DNA of 64,000 nucleotides from Anaerorhabdus sp964386325 (GCA_964386325.1 CAYLQY010000015.1:17315-81314); one strand, 5' to 3'; positions 52,732 to 61,413 are shown, counted from the first letter of the stretch. Made by a program: numbers and translations. The notes: generated by a model from the sequence alone, not told the origin.

Positions 52732-52758
52732 AAAAAGAAAAGCGTCTTTCGACGCTTA
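52732..52758 (-). terminator. Intrinsic terminator of the flavoprotein operon
   Basis: Minus-strand AAGCGTC-GAAA-GACGCTT then TTCTTTTTG. The TAA stop of the upstream gene overlaps the stem base. No T-tract on the plus side, so it does not clearly stop the convergent transporter transcript. Confidence 0.85.
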
Positions 52759-53268
52759 ACCAAGAGGAAGAACTTCCACGATTTTTAATACAAGTGATGT
52801 TTCAGTAACTGTATCAGGATTAGCTTCTTGATACTTTTTAAATTCTTCTTCAGATACACATTCAAGTTTTAACTTCGCACCTTGATTTCTTAGTGTTTTT
52901 TCGATTTCTTGATCATTTGTATATTGATAGATAATCGCTACTGCTTGTTTTGTTCTAGCAATATTTTCACCTGTTTGATTTGGTGCTAAGTTTAACACTA
53001 ATGTATTATCGTCTAACATACCAAACACAGCTACCGCTAAATTTGGTGTATTGTCTGGATTAACTGTTGCGATTGTCCAAGATCCGCTACGATTTTTAAT
53101 TCCTTCGATTAGTTGATCACCTGTCCATGAACTTGCTGCATAGAAATTGTTTGTTGAAGCACTTGTAAACACATCTGGTGTACTTGTAGGTTCTGTTGTT
53201 ACTTTAGGCGTTGATGCGCATCCCATTAAGCATAACGCTGAAAGACAAACACAAATAATTTTTTTCAT
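52756..53268 (-). CDS. Pyridoxamine-5'-phosphate-oxidase-like lipoprotein
   Basis: 170 aa. Signal peptide with lipobox LMGC (Cys 17) and a Thr/Pro tether. The mature part (about 45-170) resembles the FMN-binding split barrel of PNPOx-like proteins: GSWTIATVNPDNTPNLAVAV, NTLVLNLAPNQTGENIARTKQAVAI. Being anchored outside the membrane is uncommon for this fold. It follows the extracellular flavin reductase by 9 bp, so a shared role in extracytosolic electron transfer or cofactor handling is likely but unproven. Confidence 0.78.
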   Translation of the reverse strand: MKKIICVCLSALCLMGCASTPKVTTEPTSTPDVFTSASTNNFYAASSWTGDQLIEGIKNRSGSWTIATVNPDNTPNLAVAVFGMLDDNTLVLNLAPNQTGENIARTKQAVAIIYQYTNDQEIEKTLRNQGAKLKLECVSEEEFKKYQEANPDTVTETSLVLKIVEVLPLG

Positions 53269-53277
53269 TTCTATCTC

Positions 53278-55230
53278 CTATTTTTTTGCTTGATTTAAGC
53301 AATCTACAACTGCCGTACGAATACGATCTGTTGTTAATGTAGCTCCTGAAATTGCATCAACTTCAACACTATTTGTTTCAACAATTTTTTCTGGAATCAT
53401 TTTAAGTGCTCCGGCTGCGATTTCTTCTGTTTCATTATTACTTACTACTTTTACATCACTAATTTTTCCATCAGCGATTGTAACTTGAACTTTCATTTCG
53501 CCATATTGGCCATCAACTACTGATTGATATTCACCATCATTTAGTGCTTGGTACATGTCAAATTCTATTTTAACTTCTTCTTTTGTAAAGAAATTGATAT
53601 CTAACATATTTGTTGCTGGTTTAACTGTATAACCTTCAGCTAAACTGTTTGTCATAATTTTTTCACCAGCGATGTTTCCAAATACGATTGGTCCCATAAC
53701 ACCTGTACCACCTGATGCAAATTGTCCCCAAATTCCACCAACCACTTCACCAGCGGCATATAAACCTGGAATTGCATTTCCTTCAGCATCAAGTACTTGC
53801 ATATCTTTATTCGCAGTAACTCCACCAAGAGTAATAACTACTAAAGCTTTTAATGGTACCGCATAATATGTTTCACCTTCAATCTTGTTTACCGCAAGAT
53901 TATATGCATTTGCTTCACCATCATATTTTCTTCCAAATGAATCAGTACCTTTTGATTCAACTGCCGCATTGTAATCTTCAACCGTTTTCGTTAATGTTTC
54001 TGCAGGTACACCAATCATCTCTGCTAACTCTTCAATTGAAGAAGCTTTGCTTACTTTTGAATAACCTGGTAGCCCTTCTTCTGCATAGAAGTAATTCCAC
54101 ATTGTTGCTGCTCCTGCTGCATTTAAATCTTCAATAATTTTATCTGTAAAAATATCATATTGAACAGCACCTGGTTGTTCTTCTAACGCAACTTCTCTAA
54201 CTTCTACACGTGCTTCTGTTTCATCAACAAAACGTTCACCATTTTGATTGACACAAATACCACCTGTTTTCCATGTATATGTTGGCGCAATTGAACCTGT
54301 TTGATTTGTGCCTTCAAGTCCCATTGGGAATGTTGGGATATAAGCCATTGTTTCATCCTTCACATTACCACCAACTTGTTGCATCATATAAATACCATAA
54401 CCATCAGACCCTTTAGATCCACCAGCTAAATAGTTAGCACCATTATCTGCAAAGGCTCCCATTAACTTATTGTTACCTGAGTATCCACCTGTTGCCATAA
54501 TGATTCCTTTAGTAGCTTCATACTTTACCGTCTTATGTGTTTCGTTATTTGTCGCAAGTACTGAAACTACTTGCCCTTTATCATTCGCAATTAATTGTGT
54601 TGCTTCTGTCATAAAATCAATTGTTATTTGATCATACTTTTTCGCTTGTGTATCTAAAACTTCATGTGCTGCTGATTTATAAGTTTTAGGATCATCGGGT
54701 CTAGCTTTATATGTTCTTTGAACTGAATACAAAGCATGTTCAGGCGCAAATACTGAACGACGTCCTTCTTTATCCGTACTAAATGTATTGTCACTTAATC
54801 CGTTATCCCAAAGCCATTGGATCATTTCTATATCTTTTTCGGCATATACACGAATTAGTTCTTCATCACCTTTACCAGCACCATTTTTCATGATATCAGC
54901 TACATAAGAATCAACTGTATCTTCAATACCATCTTCTTTTTGAATAATTGTGTTAGCTCCTGACATTGAACCTGATGTATAGTTTAAAGCCCCACCTGTT
55001 GTTCCTGTCTTTTCAATAATAATTACTGATTTTGCACCATTTTCAACCGCACTAATTGCAGCTGCTAATCCTGCACCCCCTGCACCAACAATAATTACAT
55101 CTGCTGTTTTTGTTTCATCCGCTGTAATTTCTGGTGTAGGTTGACTTTCTGTTTTTGGTGTTGTTGTACACCCAGATACTACCCCTAGTGCTAATAAAAG
55201 CACCAATCCTTTGCTTATTAATTTTTTCAC
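53278..55230 (-). CDS. Lipid-anchored extracellular FAD/FMN reductase (fumarate-reductase-like flavoprotein)
   Basis: 650 aa, GTG start at 55230 with GAGGTG 5 nt upstream. Lipobox VSGC (Cys 21). An FAD-binding domain (about 45-540) begins VIIVGAGGAGLAAAISA and ends PGLYAAGEVVGGIWGQFASGG. A C-terminal FMN_bind domain (about 565-648) has DAISGATLTTDR, where Thr 631 is the expected site of covalent FMN attachment by ApbE; no apbE is present here. Such proteins use extracellular electrons to reduce organic acceptors. The loop that in fumarate reductases carries an active-site Arg (xxRLGG) reads FASGG, so the substrate is probably not fumarate. Operon with the PNPOx-like lipoprotein, divergent from an AraC regulator. 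Confidence 0.9.
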   Translation of the reverse strand: MKKLISKGLVLLLALGVVSGCTTTPKTESQPTPEITADETKTADVIIVGAGGAGLAAAISAVENGAKSVIIIEKTGTTGGALNYTSGSMSGANTIIQKEDGIEDTVDSYVADIMKNGAGKGDEELIRVYAEKDIEMIQWLWDNGLSDNTFSTDKEGRRSVFAPEHALYSVQRTYKARPDDPKTYKSAAHEVLDTQAKKYDQITIDFMTEATQLIANDKGQVVSVLATNNETHKTVKYEATKGIIMATGGYSGNNKLMGAFADNGANYLAGGSKGSDGYGIYMMQQVGGNVKDETMAYIPTFPMGLEGTNQTGSIAPTYTWKTGGICVNQNGERFVDETEARVEVREVALEEQPGAVQYDIFTDKIIEDLNAAGAATMWNYFYAEEGLPGYSKVSKASSIEELAEMIGVPAETLTKTVEDYNAAVESKGTDSFGRKYDGEANAYNLAVNKIEGETYYAVPLKALVVITLGGVTANKDMQVLDAEGNAIPGLYAAGEVVGGIWGQFASGGTGVMGPIVFGNIAGEKIMTNSLAEGYTVKPATNMLDINFFTKEEVKIEFDMYQALNDGEYQSVVDGQYGEMKVQVTIADGKISDVKVVSNNETEEIAAGALKMIPEKIVETNSVEVDAISGATLTTDRIRTAVVDCLNQAKK

Positions 55231-55254
55231 ATTCTCACCTCGTCTTTATTCTAC

Positions 55255-55283
55255 TATTTATCAATAATTTCACAATGTGTAAA
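55255..55283 (-). promoter_or_regulatory. Promoter of the flavoprotein operon
   Basis: Minus-strand -35 TTTACA at 55278-55283, 17-bp spacer, -10 TAAATA at 55255-55260. Confidence 0.6.
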
Positions 55284-55355
55284 ACATGTCATTTTTTAAT
55301 GATTTCATAACTAAAATAGGTTAATATATACATAAATAAGTAATAGGAGAATATT

Positions 55356-56252
55356 ATGAAAAAATCACTGCCGACAAACTATTTAATCCAAAAAGATCCC
55401 CTTAGTGATTTACTAAGTAGATTTAATTTTTCTCCTATCTTTTTCTTTTATGCATTACACTCTCAAAAAAGTTTATTGAAGAATGATATCTTAACGCATT
55501 TCAAAATTTCATTTTTAATTACTGGGTCTATTAAGGTTTTATGTAACAGCATATCTTATGAATTAGGTCCACAATCAATTCTTCTAGTTCCTCCTTCACT
55601 TTTACATACAATTGAATGTGTATCCCCTGAACCTGTAACATTCTACACAATATATTTTGATCTTCCTTTACAGCAACGTTCAAAATTCATCGAATTATTT
55701 AAGCTTCAACAAGTTCAATGTATACCTGACTTTCTATCTGACTTTACTTTGAAATTTATCGAAGATAAATATAACGGATTTCTAAAAAAAGAACAGCTTT
55801 CTTATCAAGGCATTAAAATATTAATTGATAACTGCATGTTGAAATTACTAAAAGTAATTCAAAATGATGTTGTAAGTTCACAAGGTGAATATCGTCACCA
55901 ATATAGTGAAGAAAAAACTGTCTTAAAGTGTATTGGTTATTTAGATGATAATCCTTATAAGAATGTAACGGTTGAAGATTTGTGTGAGTATTGCGCACTT
56001 TCTCAAAGTTATTTATATCGTTGTTTTACTTCATATCTCAACAGTTCTCCAAAACAATTCATCACAACTTATCGTTTGAATAAAATCGAAGTTGATTTGT
56101 TACAAAGTTCTAAATCAATTAGTGAAATTGCGAATCAATATGGATATTCATCCGTCTATGCATTTTCTAATAGTTTCAAATCATTCTACAAGCTGTCACC
56201 TAGAGATTTTCGCAAACAACTTCTAAAAAATAAAAAAGAGGATAGATCATAA
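55356..56252 (+). CDS. AraC family transcriptional regulator
   Basis: 298 aa. N-terminal cupin-like sensing region (about 35-120; KVLCNSISYELGPQSILLVPP) and C-terminal double HTH (about 190-290) with VEDLCEYCALSQSYLYRCF and ISEIANQYGYSSVYAFSNSFK. AATAGGAG precedes the ATG. Divergent from the reductase operon by 125 bp, so it most likely activates the reductase in response to its substrate. The 3' end overlaps the terminator of the convergent PTS operon. Confidence 0.92.
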   Translation: MKKSLPTNYLIQKDPLSDLLSRFNFSPIFFFYALHSQKSLLKNDILTHFKISFLITGSIKVLCNSISYELGPQSILLVPPSLLHTIECVSPEPVTFYTIYFDLPLQQRSKFIELFKLQQVQCIPDFLSDFTLKFIEDKYNGFLKKEQLSYQGIKILIDNCMLKLLKVIQNDVVSSQGEYRHQYSEEKTVLKCIGYLDDNPYKNVTVEDLCEYCALSQSYLYRCFTSYLNSSPKQFITTYRLNKIEVDLLQSSKSISEIANQYGYSSVYAFSNSFKSFYKLSPRDFRKQLLKNKKEDRS

Positions 56253-56268
56253 CGATACTTTCCTCTTT
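56235..56268 (-). terminator. Terminator of the ascorbate-type PTS/aldolase operon
   Basis: Minus-strand AAAGAGGA/TCCTCTTT stem followed by TTTATTTTTTAG. It lies inside the last codons of the convergent AraC gene. Confidence 0.75.
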
Positions 56269-56271
56269 GTA

Positions 56272-56907
56272 TTAGTCCCGTGAGTGCTTTATTATTTCAC
56301 GGATTTTTTTTGCATTTGCCGCTATTTCTTCTTTAGTTCCTTTTGTGAGTAATCCACCAAAGCCACATACTTCCACACCACTTGTAATCCATTCATTCAA
56401 ATTTTCTAAATTGATTCCACCGCTCGCAAGTAGCGGCATATTGGGAAGAGGAGTCTTAAATATCTTACATAGTTTTGGTCCATAAAAATCTGATATTGGA
56501 AATGCTTTAATAAAAGCTGCTCCCATACTCAATGCATCAACCGCTTCAGTAAGTGATGTACACCCTGGTGCATAAGGAATTTGATAACGATTGCATACTT
56601 TCGCAACCCCTTCATCATAATTTGGTGCAATGATAAACGCAGCACCTTTTAATATTGCATGACGAGCTGTTTCAGAATCTAATACCGTTCCGGCACCAAC
56701 ACATATTTTTTCTTTGAACTTTTCAGCGATTGCTTGTATTACGTCACCAGCATTATTCAATGTATAACTTATCTCCAATACATCAATTCCACCCATCAGA
56801 CAACCTTCCGCAATTTCTAAGCCACGTTCAATTGTTTCTGTACGAACGATTGCCAAAGCACCTGTTTCAACCATTCTTAATGTTGTGTTTGCTTTTAACA
56901 TTTTCAT
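56272..56907 (-). CDS. Second KDPG/KHG-type aldolase family protein
   Basis: 211 aa. VLEISYTLNNAG (catalytic Glu), VGAGTVLDSETA and FIKAFPISDFYGP (Schiff-base Lys near residue 133) identify the family. It is only distantly similar to the copy at 50701-51318. ATG follows the DapA-like stop directly, with little SD, so translation is probably coupled. Last gene of the operon; likely cleaves a 2-keto-3-deoxy acid phosphate. Confidence 0.87.
   Translation of the reverse strand: MKMLKANTTLRMVETGALAIVRTETIERGLEIAEGCLMGGIDVLEISYTLNNAGDVIQAIAEKFKEKICVGAGTVLDSETARHAILKGAAFIIAPNYDEGVAKVCNRYQIPYAPGCTSLTEAVDALSMGAAFIKAFPISDFYGPKLCKIFKTPLPNMPLLASGGINLENLNEWITSGVEVCGFGGLLTKGTKEEIAANAKKIREIIKHSRD
56278..56311 (+). 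terminator. Terminator of the AraC gene
   Basis: CCGTGA/TCACGG stem with a 13-nt loop, then ATTTTTTTT on the plus strand. It lies within the 3' coding end of the convergent aldolase. Confidence 0.75.
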
Positions 56908-57804
56908 TTAAATTACCAAGTTGTGATAATACGCAACTACTTCTTTAACTTGATTTTGAATTTCTTGATTCACTGGCATTACTGGATAACGAGCTGGTCC
57001 AGCATTACAACCTTCACCATCAAGTGTTACACTCATCTTCATAACTGCAGGCGTTGTCGCAAGTTTAAGAATTGCTCGATAAGGTTCAATCGAATCTTGA
57101 TATGCCTTTGCTTTTTCTAAGTCATTTGTTTTAAAACTATTATAAATTCCTAAAATTTCTTTTGTAATACAATTGCTTGTTCCCGCAACTGCACCATGTG
57201 CTCCTAATTGTAAGCCTTTAAGAATTGCCGAATCAGATCCGACTAATACTTTAACATCTGTTCCTTTTACTGCATCAAGATAAGCTTTCAAATTATCCAT
57301 GTTGCCACTACTATCTTTTATTGCTTTAATATTTGGATAGTGAACTAATTGTCGTAGCACATCAGCAGATAAATTCATCCCAGTACATTTTGGAATATTA
57401 TAAATAATGATTGGCAAATCAACATTCTCTGCAATCATTTTGTAATGATTTACTATTTCCTCATCCGTCGGAATTAAGAAATAAGGAGTTACTACTGAAA
57501 CTGCATCAGCTCCTAAATCTTTCATAATATTTGATAGACGAATTACTTCTTGTGTACTATTTGCACCCGTTCCAACATACACAGGAACACGATGATTTGT
57601 TTCTTCGATTACTGTTTTTGCGAATGCTATTTTCTCATCTTCTGAAAGCACATGAAACTCACCGTTTGTACCAAGCGGGAATAATCCATGAACACCTCTT
57701 TCGATTAAACGATTCACTAGTTTTCTTGTTTCATTTAAATCTACAGCTTGAGTATCATCCGTAAACGGAGTAACGATTGGGGTTATGATTCCTTCAAATT
57801 CCAT
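56908..57804 (-). CDS. Dihydrodipicolinate synthase/N-acetylneuraminate lyase family protein
   Basis: 298 aa from the ATG at 57804 (MEFEGIITPIVTPF), with AAGGAGAT upstream; the longer frame runs into the SIS gene. Class I aldolase features: GTNGEF near 47, IIIYNIPKCTG (Tyr near 135) and IKAIKDSSGN (Schiff-base Lys near 163). In a catabolic PTS operon this is more likely a 2-keto acid lyase or dehydratase than lysine biosynthesis DapA. Confidence 0.88.
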   Translation of the reverse strand: MEFEGIITPIVTPFTDDTQAVDLNETRKLVNRLIERGVHGLFPLGTNGEFHVLSEDEKIAFAKTVIEETNHRVPVYVGTGANSTQEVIRLSNIMKDLGADAVSVVTPYFLIPTDEEIVNHYKMIAENVDLPIIIYNIPKCTGMNLSADVLRQLVHYPNIKAIKDSSGNMDNLKAYLDAVKGTDVKVLVGSDSAILKGLQLGAHGAVAGTSNCITKEILGIYNSFKTNDLEKAKAYQDSIEPYRAILKLATTPAVMKMSVTLDGEGCNAGPARYPVMPVNQEIQNQVKEVVAYYHNLVI

Positions 57805-57805
57805 C

Positions 57806-58420
57806 TTATTTATCTCCTTCTTGTATCTTACGAATACTTTCACCCAAGCTTCCACCTGGATGCCATTGTACATATTGATTTAAGTCTAAATTTTTAGCAT
57901 CTTGAAGTAATACACTTAATGATTGTAATACTAAGATTTCCGATAGTATTGAAGCGCGTGGCGCTTTATTCAATACATCACCTTCTGAATCAACATGAGC
58001 TAGTAAGCAAACTTCAGAATTTTTAGATAACCATGAATTCTTATTTCCGGTACAACTAATGATATGCGCACCATTTCTATGTAATGTTTCAACAGTTGCT
58101 TTTAACTCTGTTGTTTCACCACTATTTGATATCGCTATAACGACATCACCTGGTCGTACTTGACCACTTGAACCATGAACTGCTTCTGTACCATGTAATT
58201 CATATGCTGGTGTTCCTGTACTAGAGAAAAGTGAGGCTACATATCCTGCAACATGCCCTGGTTTTCCAATTCCTGTCACATGAAGTCGACCACCATTTTT
58301 CTCGCTACTTAAAATAATTTCTACTGCTTTTTTTAAATCTTCTTTATTTATATTTTCTATATTTTCAGAGATTTCATCTTTTACTGTATTTAAAAAACTA
58401 TCTAATTTATTTTCCATCAT
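57806..58420 (-). CDS. SIS domain sugar-phosphate isomerase-like protein
   Basis: 204 aa, single SIS domain, similar to the isomerase half of KpsF/GutQ without CBS domains. VTGIGKPGHVAGYVASLFSS, ELHGTEAVHGSSGQVRPGD and AISNSGETTE line the sugar-phosphate site; C-terminal QWHPGGSLG is typical of the group. Probably isomerises the phosphorylated sugar made by the PTS. It overlaps the HpcH gene by 14 bp. Confidence 0.88.
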   Translation of the reverse strand: MMENKLDSFLNTVKDEISENIENINKEDLKKAVEIILSSEKNGGRLHVTGIGKPGHVAGYVASLFSSTGTPAYELHGTEAVHGSSGQVRPGDVVIAISNSGETTELKATVETLHRNGAHIISCTGNKNSWLSKNSEVCLLAHVDSEGDVLNKAPRASILSEILVLQSLSVLLQDAKNLDLNQYVQWHPGGSLGESIRKIQEGDK

Positions 58421-59183
58421 GTATCTCCTTTTTCAATAGTCGATCATATTCTTTGTTATACCGATTTAAACTTTCTGAAATGCAATTTGTATCAATTGCA
58501 GAAATCGCAAGTTGTAAATAATCTTTAAACTGTTCTATCAATTCTAACTTCCCAATAATACCAAAGGCTTTATGATACTTACGACAACAGTCTTGAACAA
58601 TTTTGATGTTACGATAAAGTTCCTCTGGATTTTTACCATCTGGAATTCCTAGCGAAATGGATAAATCTGCTGGTCCTACAATGATTGCATCGATACCCTC
58701 AACACTTATAATTTCTTCACTATGTTTAATGCCTTCAACTGTCTCAATTTGAGCAATTGTTATTGTTTCTTTATTGAGATTCAGCATATTATTCTCATGA
58801 TTACTACTTGGGGCAAACAATGTATTTGCACCACCAGAATAACCACGATTACCTAATGGCGGATATTTCGACCAATCTCTTAATTGTATTGCTTGTTCTT
58901 TTGAATCAATCATTGGAACCATAATCGCATCCGCTCCTGCATCAAGAATTCTTGATACATATCCTTTACTACATTCAGGTGCTCTTACAAACACTCCAAT
59001 GTTATTTGATTTTGATAGTAAAGCAACGTTTTGAATTGTTTGTAAATCAAACATCGCATGTTCCATATCATAAAACAGAAAATCAAGATTCGCATTTTTC
59101 GCTAGAAAAACCATCGCTGTACTATCTACAATTTTCATGAAACATCCTTTGATATATTGATTGTTCATTTTTTCTTTAATCAT
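58407..59183 (-). CDS. HpcH/HpaI aldolase family protein
   Basis: 258 aa. LDFLFYDMEHAMFDLQT, GADAIMVPMIDSKEQA, YPPLGNRGYSGG and AQIETVEGIKHSEEI match class II pyruvate aldolases such as RhmA and HpcH, which need a divalent metal bound by the Glu of QIET and a later Asp (VGPADLS). Cleaves or forms 2-keto-3-deoxy acids. The start at 59183 has only a weak SD (AGAGAG); an internal ATG at 59168 is possible. Third gene after the PTS IIC. Confidence 0.86.
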   Translation of the reverse strand: MIKEKMNNQYIKGCFMKIVDSTAMVFLAKNANLDFLFYDMEHAMFDLQTIQNVALLSKSNNIGVFVRAPECSKGYVSRILDAGADAIMVPMIDSKEQAIQLRDWSKYPPLGNRGYSGGANTLFAPSSNHENNMLNLNKETITIAQIETVEGIKHSEEIISVEGIDAIIVGPADLSISLGIPDGKNPEELYRNIKIVQDCCRKYHKAFGIIGKLELIEQFKDYLQLAISAIDTNCISESLNRYNKEYDRLLKKEIHDGK

Positions 59184-59241
59184 ATAGGTCTCTCTTTTTA
59201 AAATGAGAACAGAGATTTTCCCCTGTTCTCATCGCTTTAAA

Positions 59242-60528
59242 TTAGTGAATAAATACTTTTAATACGTTATAAATTCCAGTACCAATAATGTTGTAATCGA
59301 TGTTAGGGAAACTTGCTCCTGAAATACCTAGTTGAGCAAATGCTGGATATAGAAGTAATGGTAATACCACTAATCCAATACCGATAACAAATGATCCTAC
59401 AAGAGCACCTTTCCATCCACCATATGCATTACCGAATACTCCACAAGTACCTCCAGAGAAGAAGCAAATACCTGCAGCTGGAATCATAATAACTGGACTC
59501 TTAAATAAAATCATCAACAACATTCCAAATAATCCGCCAACAAATGATCCCACAAAACCAATAACTACAGCTGTTGGAGCGAATGGGAAAATCGCTGGAC
59601 AGTCAACTGCTGGTTTAGAGTTAGGAATATATTTTTCAGAAATCGCAACGAATGCTGCTGTAATTTCTGCAATGAATTGACGAACCCCATAAATCAATAC
59701 GCTCATACCTGCAGCGAATTGTAAACCTTGTAATAATGGATATACAAACCATAAATCATTTCCTGACATTGCTGTTACAGCTTCAAGATTTCCTGTAGCT
59801 ACACAAGCAAATACAGCGATATAGAATAATACAACCATGAAGATTGCAATTGAGAAAATGAAGTCTCTGAATAATGAGAAGAACTTAGGTAATTTAATAC
59901 TGCTTGAATCTGATTTAGTTTCTTTATTTGATTTCGCAAATAATTTACCAATTAACCCAGAAATTGCATAACCGATACAGTTAAAGTGACCCATTGCTAA
60001 TTTGTCATCACCTGTTATCTTATTCATGAATGGTTGACACAATGTTGGAAGTGCTGCTCCACAGAATCCTAAGATAATACCTCCACCAATAATTGTTACA
60101 ACTGATGGTAAATCGAATGCAATAAATACTAACGCTAATACACATGCAAAGTATAAGAAGTGTTGACCTGTTAAGAAGATTGCTTTAAATGGTGTGAATT
60201 TCGCAAACAATAAGTTGGCTGCAAACCCTACTAATAAAACTAAAGCTACTTCTGTTCCATAAGTATCAAGTGCCATTGCAGTGGCTACTTCTACTTGCGT
60301 TGTTACCCCTTGAATACCAAACCCTGTATTAAATAATGTTGTGAAGTTTCCAACGATTGTTCCAATGAAACTTGAACCAATATTGAAAATCATGAAGCCC
60401 ATAATTGTTTTAGCTGTTCCTGAAATTACATCTGTTGCTGACTTTCTTTGTAGTAGTAACCCAACTAAAGCGATTATCCCTACGATAAGTGCAGTATTAC
60501 GCGTTTGCGCTAAGATTGCATCTAACAT
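59242..60528 (-). CDS. PTS ascorbate-family (UlaA/SgaT) subunit IIC
   Basis: 428 aa with about 11 TM helices. ARNTALIVGIIALVGLLLQRK, FMIFNIGSSF and the long loop with KLFAKSNKETKSDS match UlaA-family EIIC. These carry L-ascorbate or related sugar acids; the surrounding isomerase and aldolases suggest another acidic or amino sugar here. It follows IIB by 19 bp. Confidence 0.92.
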   Translation of the reverse strand: MLDAILAQTRNTALIVGIIALVGLLLQRKSATDVISGTAKTIMGFMIFNIGSSFIGTIVGNFTTLFNTGFGIQGVTTQVEVATAMALDTYGTEVALVLLVGFAANLLFAKFTPFKAIFLTGQHFLYFACVLALVFIAFDLPSVVTIIGGGIILGFCGAALPTLCQPFMNKITGDDKLAMGHFNCIGYAISGLIGKLFAKSNKETKSDSSSIKLPKFFSLFRDFIFSIAIFMVVLFYIAVFACVATGNLEAVTAMSGNDLWFVYPLLQGLQFAAGMSVLIYGVRQFIAEITAAFVAISEKYIPNSKPAVDCPAIFPFAPTAVVIGFVGSFVGGLFGMLLMILFKSPVIMIPAAGICFFSGGTCGVFGNAYGGWKGALVGSFVIGIGLVVLPLLLYPAFAQLGISGASFPNIDYNIIGTGIYNVLKVFIH

Positions 60529-60547
60529 TTTCTATCCTCCTATTTAT

Positions 60548-60826
60548 TTATTTTTTTGAGTTGAAGAATTCATCAAGTTTTGCTTTGATTTCTTCTTTGT
60601 CCATAATATTACGTATACCAATTGCGTATGGAACTTGACTTGCAATTTCATGTGCAACATCTTCCATTGTAATAACAACATCTCCATTAAATCCTACGAG
60701 AGAATCTAAGTTTCCATGTTCAACTTGTAAATCCATTTTTTGTTCACTGATAACTTGGTCTACTTTAATCTTAAGTAACATACTAGAACCCATACCAGCA
60801 CGACATGCAACTAATCCTTTATACAT
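60548..60826 (-). CDS. PTS ascorbate-family subunit IIB
   Basis: 92 aa. Phosphocysteine loop GLVACRAGMGSSMLLKIK (Cys at residue 8), as in UlaB/SgaB-type EIIB. Lies between IIA and IIC genes; GGAGG precedes the ATG. Confidence 0.93.
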   Translation of the reverse strand: MYKGLVACRAGMGSSMLLKIKVDQVISEQKMDLQVEHGNLDSLVGFNGDVVITMEDVAHEIASQVPYAIGIRNIMDKEEIKAKLDEFFNSKK

Positions 60827-60837
60827 GTTTTTTCCTC

Positions 60838-61281
60838 CTATAATTGATTAATATAATCGAGTATTTCTTTTGGACAATTTGATTGATCAAGTAGATCATA
60901 GAATTCTTGTTGTTCTAATAATCCCGCTAAATCACTCAACGCAGATAGGTGTGCATTGTTGTCAACCGCAGATAGTGTAAATATGTATTTTACTGGATCA
61001 TTATCTTGATTACCAAACTCAATTGGTGTTGCAAGAGTAGCGATTCCAATGGCGCCTTCAATTACTCCATCTTCAGGTCTAGAATGAGCCAAAGCTACAT
61101 GTTTTGTTAAAACAAAGTAAGGACCTATTTCATGTACCGCGCGTATAATTCCATCAACATAGGACTCCTTGATTTTGTTTGCTTCAACTAATGGCTTGGC
61201 TGCTTTACGTATAGCATCTTGCCAATCAGTTGCTTCAATCTTTAAATTGATTAGATTTTCACTCACCATGTCTTTTAGCAT
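60838..61281 (-). CDS. PTS ascorbate-family subunit IIA
   Basis: 147 aa mannitol/fructose-type EIIA with active-site His in VALAHSRPEDGV near residue 67 and DNDPVKYIFTLSAVDNNAHLSALSDLAGL near 105. First gene of the operon, AAGGGGTGAG upstream. It is clearly homologous to the C-terminal EIIA domain of the neighbouring PRD regulator. Confidence 0.92.
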   Translation of the reverse strand: MLKDMVSENLINLKIEATDWQDAIRKAAKPLVEANKIKESYVDGIIRAVHEIGPYFVLTKHVALAHSRPEDGVIEGAIGIATLATPIEFGNQDNDPVKYIFTLSAVDNNAHLSALSDLAGLLEQQEFYDLLDQSNCPKEILDYINQL

Positions 61282-61321
61282 TTTTTCTCACCCCTTTTTC
61301 TTTTACAATACCATCTTATTC

Positions 61322-61336
61322 GTTATGCTCCATAAC
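61322..61336. promoter_or_regulatory. Inverted repeat upstream of the ascorbate-type PTS operon
   Basis: GTTATG-CTC-CATAAC, 6-bp arms with a 3-bp centre, 41 bp upstream of the IIA start. Candidate site for the adjacent PRD regulator. No convincing promoter was found around it. Confidence 0.55.
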
Positions 61337-61376
61337 AACAATCTTTATTGAGTCCAACATTTGTTACCCTACCTAA

Positions 61377-61413
61377 ACAAAAAATAAACTGTCACTTATT
61401 TAGACAGTTTATT
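61377..61413 (-). terminator. Terminator of the PRD regulator gene
   Basis: 11-bp stem AATAAACTGTC/GACAGTTTATT with a 9-nt loop that contains the regulator's TAA stop, then a T-tract on the minus strand. It separates the regulator from the PTS operon. Confidence 0.9.

Noticed and set aside
61282..61395. Sigma-54 promoter for the PRD-linked PTS operon
   Set aside because: No TGGCAC-N5-TTGC element is present, and the PRD regulator lacks an AAA+ domain.
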